64,000 nt of DNA, taken from the NCBI GenBank assembly GCA_964057225.1, contig OZ059897.1, positions 18,662,001 through 18,726,000 on the forward strand. Direction: 5' to 3'. Position numbers and translations under genes: made by a program. This DNA comes from Auanema rhodensis. Its lineage: Eukaryota > Nematoda > Chromadorea > Rhabditida > Rhabditidae. Positions 10,565-24,955 of this stretch are shown here, one piece after another; within the stretch, counting starts at the first letter, position 1; every line of letters begins with the position of its first letter. The notes beneath the pieces are model-generated. The model was not told the DNA's origin, did not search any database, and saw only the letters and a program-made list of their open reading frames with translations.

Positions 10565-11968
10565 GCTTCCAAAAACATTTTGACAAAAATTTTTTCGAAA
10601 AATTTCAAAATAGTTTAGCAAAAAGTAGATGTTTTTAGATTCCATTTTTCAAGGCAAAGACGATGGACAATGTTATTCAACGAAAAAATTAATTCTTCAG
10701 GGTGAAAATCGAGGATATAAGTGTGAACTTATATCAGTTGATATCTCGGTGCATTTTTAAGCTAGCGCAAATCTGAAAACACAGATCGACGCAGCTTAAA
10801 AATCCGCATCGAATGCACTATACTACATCGAGAAACGCTTAATACAAAAATTAGTTATAATCGTTCGAAAAATGATGCATTAGTGTATGTTGAGTTTCCA
10901 TGTACACTCAACATTGCTTCCAAAAACATTTTGACAAAAATTTTTTCGAAAAATTTCAAAATAATTTAGCAAAAAGTAGATGTTTTTAGATTCCATTTTT
11001 CAAGGCAAAGACGATGGACAATGTTATTCAACGAAAAAATTAATTCTTCAGGGTGAAAATCGAGGATATAAGTGTGAACTTATATCAGTTGATATCTCGG
11101 TGCATTTTTAAGCTAGCGCAAATCTGATAACACAGATCGACGCAGCTTAAAAATCCGCATCGAATGCACTATACTACATTGAGAAACGCTTGATACAAAA
11201 ATTAGTTATGATCGTTTGAAAAATGATGCATTAGTGTATGTTGAGTTTCCATGTACACTCAACATTGCTTCCAAAAACATTTTGACAAAAATTTTTTCGA
11301 AAAATTTCAAAATAGTTTAGCAAAAAGTAGATGTTTTTAGATTCCATTTTTCAAGGCAAAGACGATGGACAATGTTATTCAACGAAAAAATTAATTCTTC
11401 AGGGTGAAAATCGAGGATATAAGTGTGAACTTATATCAGTTGATATCTCGGTGCATTTTTAAGCTAGCGCAAATCTGAAAACACAGATCGACGCAGCTTA
11501 AAAATCCGCATCGAATGCACTATACTACATTGAGAAACGTTTGATACAAAAATTAGTTATGATCGTTTGAAAAATGATGCATTAGTGTATGTTGAGTTTC
11601 CATGTACACTCAACATTGCTTCCAAAAACATTTTGACAAAAATTTTTTCGAAAAATTTCAAAATAGTTTAGCAAAAAGTAGATGTTTTTAGATTCCATTT
11701 TTCAGGGCAAAGACGATGGACAATGTTATTCAACGAAAAAATTAATTCTTCAGGGTGAAAATCGAGGATATAAGTGTGAACTTATATCAGTTGATATCTC
11801 GGTGCATTTTTAAGCTAGCGCAAATCTGATAACACAGATCGACGCAGCTTAAAAATCCGCATCGAATGCACTATACTACATTGAGAAACGCTTGATACAA
11901 AAATTAGTTATGATCGTTTGAAAAATGATGCATTAGTGTATGTTGAGTTTCCATGTACACTCAACATT
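10565..11968 (+). repeat. 4-mer unit C2 (M31-M34), 1404 bp
   Basis: Tandem copy of the preceding unit. CTGAAAACAC lies at 10773 and 11475, and CAGGGC near 11704. M35 (11969-12319) repeats the M29/M33 type with CTGAAAACAC at 12177, so an alternating dimer pattern of 702 bp is laid over the 4-mer. Confidence 0.88.
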
Positions 11969-13021
11969 GCTTCCAAAAACATTTTGACAAAAATTTTTTC
12001 GAAAAATTTCAAAATAGTTTAGCAAAAAGTAGATGTTTTTAGATTCCATTTTTCAAGGCAAAGACGATGGACAATGTTATTCAACGAAAAAATTAATTCT
12101 TCAGGGTGAAAATCGAGGATATAAGTGTGAACTTATATCAGTTGATATCTCGGTGCATTTTTAAGCTAGCGCAAATCTGAAAACACAGATCGACGCAGCT
12201 TAAAAATCCGCATCGAATGCACTATACTACATTGAGAAACGTTTGATACAAAAATTAGTTATGATCGTTTGAAAAATGATGCATTAGTGTATGTTGAGTT
12301 TCCATGTACACTCAACATTGCTTCCAAAAACATTTTGACAAAAATTTTTTCGAAAAATTTCAAAATAATTTAGCAAAAAGTAGATGTTTTTAGATTCCAT
12401 TTTTTAAGGCAAAGACGATGGACAATGTTATTCAACGAAAAAATTAATTCTTCAGGGTGAAAATTGAGGATATAAGTGTGAACTTATATCAGTTGATATC
12501 TCGGTGCATTTTTAAGCTAGCGCAAATCTGATAACACAGATCGACCCAGCTTAAAAATCTGCATCGAACGCACTATACTACATTGAGAAACGCTTGATAC
12601 AAAAATTAGTTATGATCGTTTGAAAAATGATGCATTAGTGTATGTTGAGTTTCCATGTACACTCAACATTGCTTCCAAAAACATTTTGACAAAAATTTTT
12701 TCGAAAAATTTCAAAATAATTTAGCAAAAAGTAGATGTTTTTAGATTCCATTTTTCAAGGCAAAGACGATGGACAATGTTATTCAACGAAAAAATTAATT
12801 CTTCAGGGTGAAAATCGAGGATATAAGTGTGAACTTATATCAGTTGATATCTCGGTGCATTTTTAAGCTAGCGCAAATCTGATAACACAGATCGACGCAG
12901 CTTAAAAATCCGCATCGAATGCACTATACTACATTGAGAAACGCTTGATACAAAAATTAGTTATGATCGTTTGAAAAATGATGCATTAGTGTATGTTGAG
13001 TTTCCATGTACACTCAACATT

Positions 13022-15127
13022 GCTTCCAAAAACATTTTGACAAAAATGTTTTCGAAAAATTTCAAAATAATTTAGCAAAAAGTAGATGTTTTTAGATTCC
13101 ATTTTTTAAGGCAAAGACGATGGACAATGTTATTCAACGAAAAAATTAATTCTTCAGGGTGAAAATTGAGGATATAAGTGTGAACTTATATCAGTTGATA
13201 TCTCGGTGCATTTTTAAGCTAGCGCAAATCTGATAACACAGATCGACGCAGCTTAAAAATCCGCATCGAATGCACTATACTACATTGAGAAACGCTTGAT
13301 ACAAAAATTAGTTATGATCGTTTGAAAAATGATGCATTAGTGTATGTTGAGTTTCCATGTACACTCAACATTGCTTCCAAAAACATTTTGACAAAAATTT
13401 TTTCGAAAAATTTCAAAATAATTTAGCAAAAAGTAGATGTTTTTAGATTCCATTTTTTAAGGCAAAGACGATGGACAATGTTATTCAACGAAAAAATTAA
13501 TTCTTCAGGGTGAAAATTGAGGATATAAGTGTGAACTTATATCAGTTGATATCTCGGTGCATTTTTAAGCTAGCGCAAATCTGATAACACAGATCGACCC
13601 AGCTTAAAAATCCGCATCGAATGCACTATACTACATTGAGAAACGCTTGATACAAAAATTAGTTATGATCGTTTGAAAAATGATGCATTAGTGTATGTTG
13701 AGTTTCCATGTACACTCAACATTGCTTCCAAAAACATTTTGACAAAAATTTTTTCGAAGAATTTCAAAATAATTTAGCAAAAAGTAGATGTTTTTAGATT
13801 CCATTTTTCAAGGCAAAGACGATGGACAATGTTATTCAACGAAAAAATTAATTCTTCAGGGTGAAAATCGAGGATATAAGTGTGAACTTATATCAGTTGA
13901 TATCTCGGTGCATTTTTAAGCTAGCGCAAATCTGATAACACAGATCGACGCAGGTTAAAAATCCGCATCGAATGCACTATACTACATTGAGAAACGCTTG
14001 ATACAAAAATTAGTTATGATCGTTTGAAAAATGATGCATTAGTGTATGTTGAGTTTCCATGTACACTCAACATTGCTTCCAAAAACATTTTGACAAAAAT
14101 TTTTTCGAAAAATTTCAAAATAGTTTAGCAAAAAGTAGATGTTTTTAGATTCCATTTTTTAAGGCAAAGACGATGGACAATGTTATTCAACGAAAAAATT
14201 AATTCTTCAGGGTGAAAATTGAGGATATAAGTGTGAACTTATATCAGTTGATATCTCGGTGCATTTTTAAGCTAGCGCAAATCTGATAACACAGATCGAC
14301 GCAGCTTAAAAATCCGCATCGAATGCACTATACTACATTGAGAAACGCTTGATACAAAAATTAGTTATGATCGTTTGAAAAATGATGCATTAGTGTATGT
14401 TGAGTTTCCATGTACACTCAACATTGCTTCCAAAAACATTTTGACAAAAATTTTTTCGAAAAATTTCAAAATAGTTTAGCAAAAAGTAGATGTTTTTAGA
14501 TTCCATTTTTCAAGGCAAAGACGATGGACAATGTTATTCAACGAAAAAATTAATTCTTCAGGGTGAAAATCGAGGATATAAGTGTGAACTTATATCAGTT
14601 GATATCTCGGTGCATTTTTAAGCTAGCGCAAATCTGATAACACAGATCGACGCAGCTTAAAAATCCGCATCGAATGCACTATACTACATTGAGAAACGCT
14701 TGATACAAAAATTAGTTATGATCGTTTGAAAAATGATGCATTAGTGTATGTTGAGTTTCCATGTACACTCAACATTGCTTCCAAAAACATTTTGACAAAA
14801 ATTTTTTCGAAAAATTTCAAAATAGTTTAGCAAAAAGTAGATGTTTTTAGATTCCATTTTTCAAGGCAAAGACGATGGACAATGTTATTCAACGAAAAAA
14901 TTAATTCTTCAGGGTGAAAATCGAGGATATAAGTGTGAACTTATATCAGTTGATATCTCGGTGCATTTTTAAGCTAGCGCAAATCTGATAACACAGATCG
15001 ACGCAGCTTAAAAATCCGCATCGAATGCACTATACTACATTGAGAAACGCTTGATACAAAAATTAGTTATGATCGTTTGAAAAATGATGCATTAGTGTAT
15101 GTTGAGTTTCCATGTACACTCAACATT
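13022..15127 (+). repeat. 6-mer unit D1 (M38-M43), 2106 bp
   Basis: The monomers in order carry AAATGTTTTCG, GACCCAGC, CAGGTT (with a private GAAGAATTTC near 13757), AATAGTTT with CATTTTTTAAGG, then two AATAGTTT/CATTTTTCAAGG/ATCGAGG copies. Two further copies of this order follow at 15128 and 18989. Confidence 0.88.
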
Positions 15128-17233
15128 GCTTCCAAAAACATTTTGACAAAAATGTTTTCGAAAAATTTCAAAATAATTTAGCAAAAAGTAGATGTTTTTA
15201 GATTCCATTTTTTAAGGCAAAGACGATGGACAATGTTATTCAACGAAAAAATTAATTCTTCAGGGTGAAAATTGAGGATATAAGTGTGAACTTATATCAG
15301 TTGATATCTCGGTGCATTTTTAAGCTAGCGCAAATCTGATAACACAGATCGACGCAGCTTAAAAATCCGCATCGAATGCACTATACTACATTGAGAAACG
15401 CTTGATACAAAAATTAGTTATGATCGTTTGAAAAATGATGCATTAGTGTATGTTGAGTTTCCATGTACACTCAACATTGCTTCCAAAAACATTTTGACAA
15501 AAATTTTTTCGAAAAATTTCAAAATAATTTAGCAAAAAGTAGATGTTTTTAGATTCCATTTTTTAAGGCAAAGACGATGGACAATGTTATTCAACGAAAA
15601 AATTAATTCTTCAGGGTGAAAATTGAGGATATAAGTGTGAACTTATATCAGTTGATATCTCGGTGCATTTTTAAGCTAGCGCAAATCTGATAACACAGAT
15701 CGACCCAGCTTAAAAATCCGCATCGAATGCACTATACTACATTGAGAAACGCTTGATACAAAAATTAGTTATGATCGTTTGAAAAATGATGCATTAGTGT
15801 ATGTTGAGTTTCCATGTACACTCAACATTGCTTCCAAAAACATTTTGACAAAAATTTTTTCGAAAAATTTCAAAATAATTTAGCAAAAAGTAGATGTTTT
15901 TAGATTCCATTTTTCAAGGCAAAGACGATGGACAATGTTATTCAACGAAAAAATTAATTCTTCAGGGTGAAAATCGAGGATATAAGTGTGAACTTATATC
16001 AGTTGATATCTCGGTGCATTTTTAAGCTAGCGCAAATCTGATAACACAGATCGACGCAGGTTAAAAATCCGCATCGAATGCACTATACTACATTGAGAAA
16101 CGCTTGATACAAAAATTAGTTATGATCGTTTGAAAAATGATGCATTAGTGTATGTTGAGTTTCCATGTACACTCAACATTGCTTCCAAAAACATTTTGAC
16201 AAAAATTTTTTCGAAAAATTTCAAAATAGTTTAGCAAAAAGTAGATGTTTTTAGATTCCATTTTTTAAGGCAAAGACGATGGACAATGTTATTCAACGAA
16301 AAAATTAATTCTTCAGGGTGAAAATTGAGGATATAAGTGTGAACTTATATCAGTTGATATCTCGGTGCATTTTTAAGCTAGCGCAAATCTGATAACACAG
16401 ATCGACGCAGCTTAAAAATCCGCATCGAATGCACTATACTACATTGAGAAACGCTTGATACAAAAATTAGTTATGATCGTTTGAAAAATGATGCATTAGT
16501 GTATGTTGAGTTTCCATGTACACTCAACATTGCTTCCAAAAACATTTTGACAAAAATTTTTTCGAAAAATTTCAAAATAGTTTAGCAAAAAGTAGATGTT
16601 TTTAGATTCCATTTTTCAAGGCAAAGACGATGGACAATGTTATTCAACGAAAAAATTAATTCTTCAGGGTGAAAATCGAGGATATAACTGTGAACTTATA
16701 TCAGTTGATATCTCGGTGCATTTTTAAGCTAGCGCAAATCTGATAACACAGATCGACGCAGCTTAAAAATCCGCATCGAATGCACTATACTACATTGAGA
16801 AACGCTTGATACAAAAATTAGTTATGATCGTTTGAAAAATGATGCATTAGTGTATGTTGAGTTTCCATGTACACTCAACATTGCTTCCAAAAACATTTTG
16901 ACAAAAATTTTTTCGAAAAATTTCAAAATAGTTTAGCAAAAAGTAGATGTTTTTAGATTCCATTTTTCAAGGCAAAGACGATGGACAATGTTATTCAACG
17001 AAAAAATTAATTCTTCAGGGTGAAAATCGAGGATATAAGTGTGAACTTATATCAGTTGATATCTCGGTGCATTTTTAAGCTAGCGCAAATCTGATAACAC
17101 AGATCGACGCAGCTTAAAAATCCGCATCGAATGCACTATACTACATTGAGAAACGCTTGATACAAAAATTAGTTATGATCGTTTGAAAAATGATGCATTA
17201 GTGTATGTTGAGTTTCCATGTACACTCAACATT
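15128..17233 (+). repeat. 6-mer unit D2 (M44-M49), 2106 bp
   Basis: Direct tandem copy of D1. It adds the ATAACTG change in its fifth monomer (c at 16688), which D3 also has and D1 lacks. D3 is therefore closer to D2 than to D1, at an 11-monomer (3861-bp) offset. Confidence 0.88.
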
Positions 17234-17584
17234 GCTTCCAAAAACATTTTGACAAAAATTTTTTCGAAAAATTTCAAAATAGTTTAGCAAAAAGTAGATG
17301 TTTTTAGATTCCATTTTTCAAGGCAAAGACGATGGACAATGTTATTCAACGAAAAAATTAATTCTTCAGGGTGAAAATCGAGGATATAAGTGTGAACTTA
17401 TATCAGTTGATATCTCGGTGCATTTTTAAGCTAGCGCAAATCTGATAACACAGATCGACGCAGCTTAAAAATCCGCATCGAATGCACTATACTACATTGA
17501 GAAACGCTTGATACAAAAATTAGTTATGATCGTTTGAAAAATGATGCATTAGTGTATGTTGAGTTTCCATGTACACTCAACATT

Positions 17585-18637
17585 GCTTCCAAAAACATTT
17601 TGACAAAAATTTTTTCGAAAAATTTCAAAATAATTTAGCAAAGAGTAGATGTTTTTAGATTCCATTTTTTAAGGCAAAGACGATGGACAATGTTATTCAA
17701 CGAAAAAATTAATTCTTCAGGGTGAAAATTGAGGATATAAGTGTGAACTTATATCAGTTGATATCTCGGTGCATTTTTAAGCTAGCGCAAATCTGATAAC
17801 ACAGATCGACGCAGCTTAAAAATCCGCATCGAATGCACTATACTACATTGAGAAACGCTTGATACAAAAATTAGTTATGATCGTTTGAAAAATGATGCAT
17901 TAGTGTATGTTGAGTTTCCATGTACACTCAACATTGCTTCCAAAAACATTTTGACAAAAATTTTTTCGAAAAATTTCAAAATAGTTTAGCAAAAAGTAGA
18001 TGTTTTTAGATTCCATTTTTCAAGGCAAAGACGATGGACAATGTTATTCAACGAAAACATTAATTCTTCAGGGTGAAAATCGAGGATATAAGTGTGAACT
18101 TATATCAGTTGATATCTCGGTGCATTTTTAAGCTAGCGCAAATCTGATAACACAGATCGACGCAGCTTAAAAATCCGCATCGAATGCACTATACTACATT
18201 GAGAAACGCTTGATACAAAAATTAGTTATGATCGTTTGAAAAATGATGCATTAGTGTATGTTGAGTTTCCATGTACACTCAACATTGCTTCCAAAAACAT
18301 TTTGACAAAAATTTTTTCGAAAAATTTCAAAATAGTTTAGCAAAAAGTAGATGTTTTTAGATTCCATTTTTCAAGGCAAAGACGATGGACAATGTTATTC
18401 AACGAAAAAATTAATTCTTCAGGGTGAAAATCGAGGATATAAGTGTGAACTTATATCAGTTGATATCTCGGTGCATTTTTAAGCTAGCGCAAATCTGATA
18501 ACACAGATCGACGCAGCTTAAAAATCCGCATCTAATGCACTATACTACATTGAGAAACGTTTGATACAAAAATTAGTTATGATCGTTTGAAAAATGATGC
18601 ATTAGTGTATGTTGAGTTTCCATGTACACTCAACATT
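17585..18637 (+). repeat. 3-mer unit E1 (M51-M53), 1053 bp
   Basis: Three consecutive monomers carry AAAGAGTAG (17643), GAAAACATTAAT (18058) and CATCTAATG (18531). All three rare marks return 4563 bp later (13 monomers) at 22206, 22621 and 23094. Confidence 0.9.
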
Positions 18638-18988
18638 GCTTCCAAAAACATTTTGACAAAAATTTTTTCGAAAAATTTCAAAATAGTTTAGCAAAAAGTA
18701 GATGTTTTTAGATTCCATTTTTTAAGGCAAAGACGATGGACAATGTTATTCAACGAAAAAATTAATTCTTCAGGGTGAAAATCGAGGATATAAGTGTGAA
18801 CTTATATCAGTTGATATCTCGGTGCATTTTTAAGCTAGCGCAAATCTGATAACACAGATCGACGCAGCTTAAAAATCCGCATCGAATGCACTATACTACA
18901 TTGAGAAACGCTTGATACAAAAATTAGTTATGATCGTTTGAAAAATGATGCATTAGTGTATGTTGAGTTTCCATGTACACTCAACATT

Positions 18989-21094
18989 GCTTCCAAAAAC
19001 ATTTTGACAAAAATGTTTTCGAAAAATTTCAAAATAATTTAGCAAAAAGTAGATGTTTTTAGATTCCATTTTTTAAGGCAAAGACGATGGACAATGTTAT
19101 TCAACGAAAAAATTAATTCTTCAGGGTGAAAATTGAGGATATAAGTGTGAACTTATATCAGTTGATATCTCGGTGCATTTTTAAGCTAGCGCAAATCTGA
19201 TAACACAGATCGACGCAGCTTAAAAATCCGCATCGAATGCACTATACTACATTGAGAAACGCTTGATACAAAAATTAGTTATGATCGTTTGAAAAATGAT
19301 GCATTAGTGTATGTTGAGTTTCCATGTACACTCAACATTGCTTCCAAAAACATTTTGACAAAAATTTTTTCGAAAAATTTCAAAATAATTTAGCAAAAAG
19401 TAGATGTTTTTAGATTACATTTTTCAAGGCAAAGACGATGGACAATGTTATTCAACGAAAAAATTAATTCTTCAGGGTGAAAATTGAGGATATAAGTGTG
19501 AACTTATATCAGTTGATATCTCGGTGCATTTTTAAGCTAGCGCAAATCTGATAACACAGATCGACCCAGCTTAAAAATCCGCATCGAATGCACTATACTA
19601 CATTGAGAAACGCTTGATACAAAAATTAGTTATGATCGTTTGAAAAATGATGCATTAGTGTATGTTGAGTTTCCATGTACACTCAACATTGCTTCCAAAA
19701 ACATTTTGACAAAAATTTTTTCGAAAAATTTCAAAATAATTTAGCAAAAAGTAGATGTTTTTAGATTCCATTTTTCAAGGCAAAGACGATGGACAATGTT
19801 ATTCAACGAAAAAATTAATTCTTCAGGGTGAAAATCGAGGATATAAGTGTGAACTTATATCAGTTGATATCTCGGTGCATTTTTAAGCTAGCGCAAATCT
19901 GATAACACAGATCGACGCAGGTTAAAAATCCGCATCGAATGCACTATACTACATTGAGAAACGCTTGATACAAAAATTAGTTATGATCGTTTGAAAAATG
20001 ATGCATTAGTGTATGTTGAGTTTCCATGTACACTCAACATTGCTTCCAAAAACATTTTGACAAAAATTTTTTCGAAAAATTTCAAAATAGTTTAGCAAAA
20101 AGTAGATGTTTTTAGATTCCATTTTTTAAGGCAAAGACGATGGACAATGTTATTCAACGAAAAAATTAATTCTTCAGGGTGAAAATTGAGGATATAAGTG
20201 TGAACTTATATCAGTTGATATCTCGGTGCATTTTTAAGCTAGCGCAAATCTGATAACACAGATCGACGCAGCTTAAAAATCCGCATCGAATGCACTATAC
20301 TACATTGAGAAACGCTTGATACAAAAATTAGTTATGATCGTTTGAAAAATGATGCATTAGTGTATGTTGAGTTTCCATGTACACTCAACATTGCTTCCAA
20401 AAACATTTTGACAAAAATTTTTTCGAAAAATTTCAAAATAGTTTAGCAAAAAGTAGATGTTTTTAGATTCCATTTTTCAAGGCAAAGACGATGGACAATG
20501 TTATTCAACGAAAAAATTAATTCTTCAGGGTGAAAATCGAGGATATAACTGTGAACTTATATCAGTTGATATCTCGGTGCATTTTTAAGCTAGCGCAAAT
20601 CTGATAACACAGATCGACGCAGCTTAAAAATCCGCATCGAATGCACTATACTACATTGAGAAACGCTTGATACAAAAATTAGTTATGATCGTTTGAAAAA
20701 TGATGCATTAGTGTATGTTGAGTTTCCATGTACACTCAACATTGCTTCCAAAAACATTTTGACAAAAATTTTTTCGAAAAATTTCAAAATAGTTTAGCAA
20801 AAAGTAGATGTTTTTAGATTCCATTTTTCAAGGCAAAGACGATGGACAATGTTATTCAACGAAAAAATTAATTCTTCAGGGTGAAAATCGAGGATATAAG
20901 TGTGAACTTATATCAGTTGATATCTCGGTGCATTTTTAAGCTAGCGCAAATCTGATAACACAGATCGACGCAGCTTAAAAATCCGCATCGAATGCACTAT
21001 ACTACATTGAGAAACGCTTGATACAAAAATTAGTTATGATCGTTTGAAAAATGATGCATTAGTGTATGTTGAGTTTCCATGTACACTCAACATT
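18989..21094 (+). repeat. 6-mer unit D3 (M55-M60), 2106 bp
   Basis: Third copy, with ATAACTG (c at 20549) and CAGGTT (19920). Private change: GATTACATTTTTC near 19415. It is separated from D2 by five monomers, M50-M54. Confidence 0.88.
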
Positions 21095-22147
21095 GCTTCC
21101 AAAAACATTTTGACAAAAATGTTTTCGAAAAATTTCAAAATAATTTAGCAAAAAGTAGATGTTTTTAGATTCCATTTTTTAAGGCAAAGACGATGGACAA
21201 TGTTATTCAACGAAAAAATTAATTCTTCAGGGTGAAAATTGAGGATATAAGTGTGAACTTATATCAGTTGATATCTCGGTGCATTTTTAAGCTAGCGCAA
21301 ATCTGATAACACAGATCGACGCAGCTTAAAAATCCGCATCGAATGCACTATACTACATTGAGAAACGCTTGATACAAAAATTAGTTATGATCGTTTGAAA
21401 AATGATGCATTAGTGTATGTTGAGTTTCCATGTACACTCAACATTGCTTCCAAAAACATTTTGACAAAAATTTTTTCGAAAAATTTCAAAATAATTTAGC
21501 AAAAAGTAGATGTTTTTAGATTCCATTTTTTAAGGCAAAGACGATGGACAATGTTATTCAACGAAAAAATTAATTCTTCAGGGTGAAAATTGAGGATATA
21601 AATGTGAACTTATATCAGTTGATATCTCGGTGCATTTTTAAGCTAGCGCAAATCTGATAACACAGATCGACGCAGCTTAAAAATCCGCATCGAATGCACT
21701 ATACTACATTGAGAAACGCTTGATACAAAAATTAGTTATGATCGTTTGAAAAATGATGCATTAGTGTATGTTGAGTTTCCATGTACACTCAACATTGCTT
21801 CCAAAAACATTTTGACAAAAATTTTTTCGAAAAATTTCAAAATAGTTTAGCAAAAAGTAGATGTTTTTAGATTCCATTTTTCAAGGCAAAGACGATGGAC
21901 AATGTTATTCAACGAAAAAATTAATTCTTCAGGGTGAAAATCGAGGATATAAGTGTGAACTTATATCAGTTGATATCTCGGTGCATTTTTAAGCTAGCGC
22001 AAATCTGATAACACAGATCGACGCAGCTTAAAAATCCGCATCGAATGCACTATACTACATTGAGAAACGCTTGATACAAAAATTAGTTATGATCGTTTGA
22101 AAAATGATGCATTAGTGTATGTTGAGTTTCCATGTACACTCAACATT

Positions 22148-23200
22148 GCTTCCAAAAACATTTTGACAAAAATTTTTTCGAAAAATTTCAAAATAATTTA
22201 GCAAAGAGTAGATGTTTTTAGATTCCATTTTTTAAGGCAAAGACGATGGACAATGTTATTCAACGAAAAAATTAATTCTTCAGGGTGAAAATTGAGGATA
22301 TAAGTGTGAACTTATATCAGTTGATATCTCGGTGCATTTTTAAGCTAGCGCAAATCTGATAACACAGATCGACGCAGCTTAAAAATCCGCATCGAATGCA
22401 CTATACTACATTGAGAAACGCTTGATACAAAAATTAGTTATGATCGTTTGAAAAATGATGCATTAGTGTATGTTGAGTTTCCATGTACACTCAACATTGC
22501 TTCCAAAAACATTTTGACAAAAATTTTTTCGAAAAATTTCAAAATAGTTTAGCAAAAAGTAGATGTTTTTAGATTCCATTTTTCAAGGCAAAGACGATGG
22601 ACAATGTTATTCAACGAAAACATTAATTCTTCAGGGTGAAAATCGAGGATATAAGTGTGAACTTATATCAGTTGATATCTCGGTGCATTTTTAAGCTAGC
22701 GCAAATCTGATAACACAGATCGACGCAGCTTAAAAATCCGCATCGAATGCACTATACTACATTGAGAAACGCTTGATACAAAAATTAGTTATGATCGTTT
22801 GAAAAATGATGCATTAGTGTATGTTGAGTTTCCATGTACACTCAACATTGCTTCCAAAAACATTTTGACAAAAATTTTTTCGAAAAATTTCAAAATAGTT
22901 TAGCAAAAAGTAGATGTTTTTAGATTCCATTTTTCAAGGCAAAGACGATGGACAATGTTATTCAACGAAAAAATTAATTCTTCAGGGTGAAAATCGAGGA
23001 TATAAGTGTGAACTTATATCAGTTGATATCTCGGTGCATTTTTAAGCTAGCGCAAATCTGATAACACAGATCGACGCAGCTTAAAAATCCGCATCTAATG
23101 CACTATACTACATTGAGAAACGTTTGATACAAAAATTAGTTATGATCGTTTGAAAAATGATGCATTAGTGTATGTTGAGTTTCCATGTACACTCAACATT
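22148..23200 (+). repeat. 3-mer unit E2 (M64-M66), 1053 bp
   Basis: Copy of 17585-18637. The offset here is 13 monomers, whereas the D2/D3 pair just upstream has 11, so two monomers were gained between these blocks in the second copy. Confidence 0.9.
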
Positions 23201-24955
23201 GCTTCCAAAAACATTTTGACAAAAATGTTTTCGAAAAATTTCAAAATAATTTAGCAAAAAGTAGATGTTTTTAGATTCCATTTTTTAAGGCAAAGACGAT
23301 GAACAATGTTATTCAACGAAAAAATTAATTCTTCAGGGTGAAAATTGAGGATATAAGTGTGAACTTATATCAGTTGATATCTCGGTGCATTTTTAAGCTA
23401 GCGCAAATCTGATAACACAGATCGACGCAGCTTAAAAATCCGCATCGAATGCACTATACTACATTGAGAAACGCTTGATACAAAAATTAGTTATGATCGT
23501 TTGAAAAATGATGCATTAGTGTATGTTGAGTTTCCATGTACACTCAACATTGCTTCCAAAAACATTTTGACAAAAATTTTTTCGAAAAATTTCAAAATAG
23601 TTTAGCAAAAAGTAGATGTTTTTAGATTCCATTTTTCAAGGCAAAGACGATGGACAATGTTATTCAACGAAAAAATTAATTCTTCAGGGTGAAAATCGAG
23701 GATATAAGTGTGAACTTATATCAGTTGATATCTCGGTGCATTTTTAAGCTAGCGCAAATCTGATAACACAGATCGACGCAGCTTAAAAATCCGCATCGAA
23801 TGCACTATACTACATTGAGAAACGTTTGATACAAAAATTAGTTATGATCGTTTGAAAAATGATGCATTAGTGTATGTTGAGTTTCCATGTACACTCAACA
23901 TTGCTTCCAAAAACATTTTGACAAAAATGTTTTCGAAAAATTTCAAAATAATTTAGCAAAAAGTAGATGTTTTTAGATTCCATTTTTTAAAGCAAAGACG
24001 ATGGACAATGTTATTCAACGAAAAAATTAATTCTTCAGGGTGAAAATCGAGGATATAAGTGTGAACTTATATCAGTTGATATCTCGGTGCATTTTTAAGC
24101 TAGCGCAAATCTGATAACACAGATCGACGCAGCTTAAAAATCCGCATCGAATGCACTATACTACATTGAGAAACGCTTGATACAAAAATTAGTTATGATC
24201 GTTTGAAAAATGATGCATTAGTGTATGTTGAGTTTCCATGTACACTCAACATTGCTTCCAAAAACATTTTGACAAAAATTTTTTCGAAAAATTTCAAAAT
24301 AGTTTAGCAAAAAGTAGATGTTTTTAGATTCCATTTTTCAAGGCAAAGACGATGGACAATGTTATTCAACGAAAAAATTAATTCTTCAGGGTGAAAATCG
24401 AGGATATAAGTGTGAACTTATATCAGTTGATATCTCGGTGCATTTTTAAGCTAGCGCAAATCTGATAATACAGATCGACGCAGCTTAAAAATCCGCATCG
24501 AATGCACTATACTACATTGAGAAACGTTTGATACAAAAATTAGTTATGATCGTTTGAAAAATGATGCATTAGTGTATGTTGAGTTTCCATGTACACTCAA
24601 CATTGCTTCCAAAAACATTTTGACAAAAATTTTTTCGAAAAATTTCAAAATAGTTTAGCAAAAAGTAGATGTTTTTAGATTCCATTTTTCAAGGCAAAGA
24701 CGATGGACAATGTTATTCAACGAAAAAATTAATTCTTCAGGGTGAAAATCGAGGATATAAGTGTGAACTTATATCAGTTGATATCTCGGTGCATTTTTAA
24801 GCTAGCGCAAATCTGATAACACAGATCGACGCAGCTTAAAAATCCGCATCGAATGCACTATACTACATTGAGAAACGTTTGATACAAAAATTAGTTATGA
24901 TCGTTTGAAAAATGATGCATTAGTGTATGTTGAGTTTCCATGTACACTCAACATT
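23201..24955 (+). repeat. 5-mer unit (M67-M71), 1755 bp, with its first monomer repeated at M72
   Basis: M67 and M72 (24956) share AAATGTTTTCG together with GATGAACAATG (23301 and 25056), exactly 1755 bp apart. Variants inside M67-M71 include TTTTTTAAAGCAAAG in M69 and CTGATAATACAG in M70. Only the start of the second copy resembles the first. Confidence 0.75.
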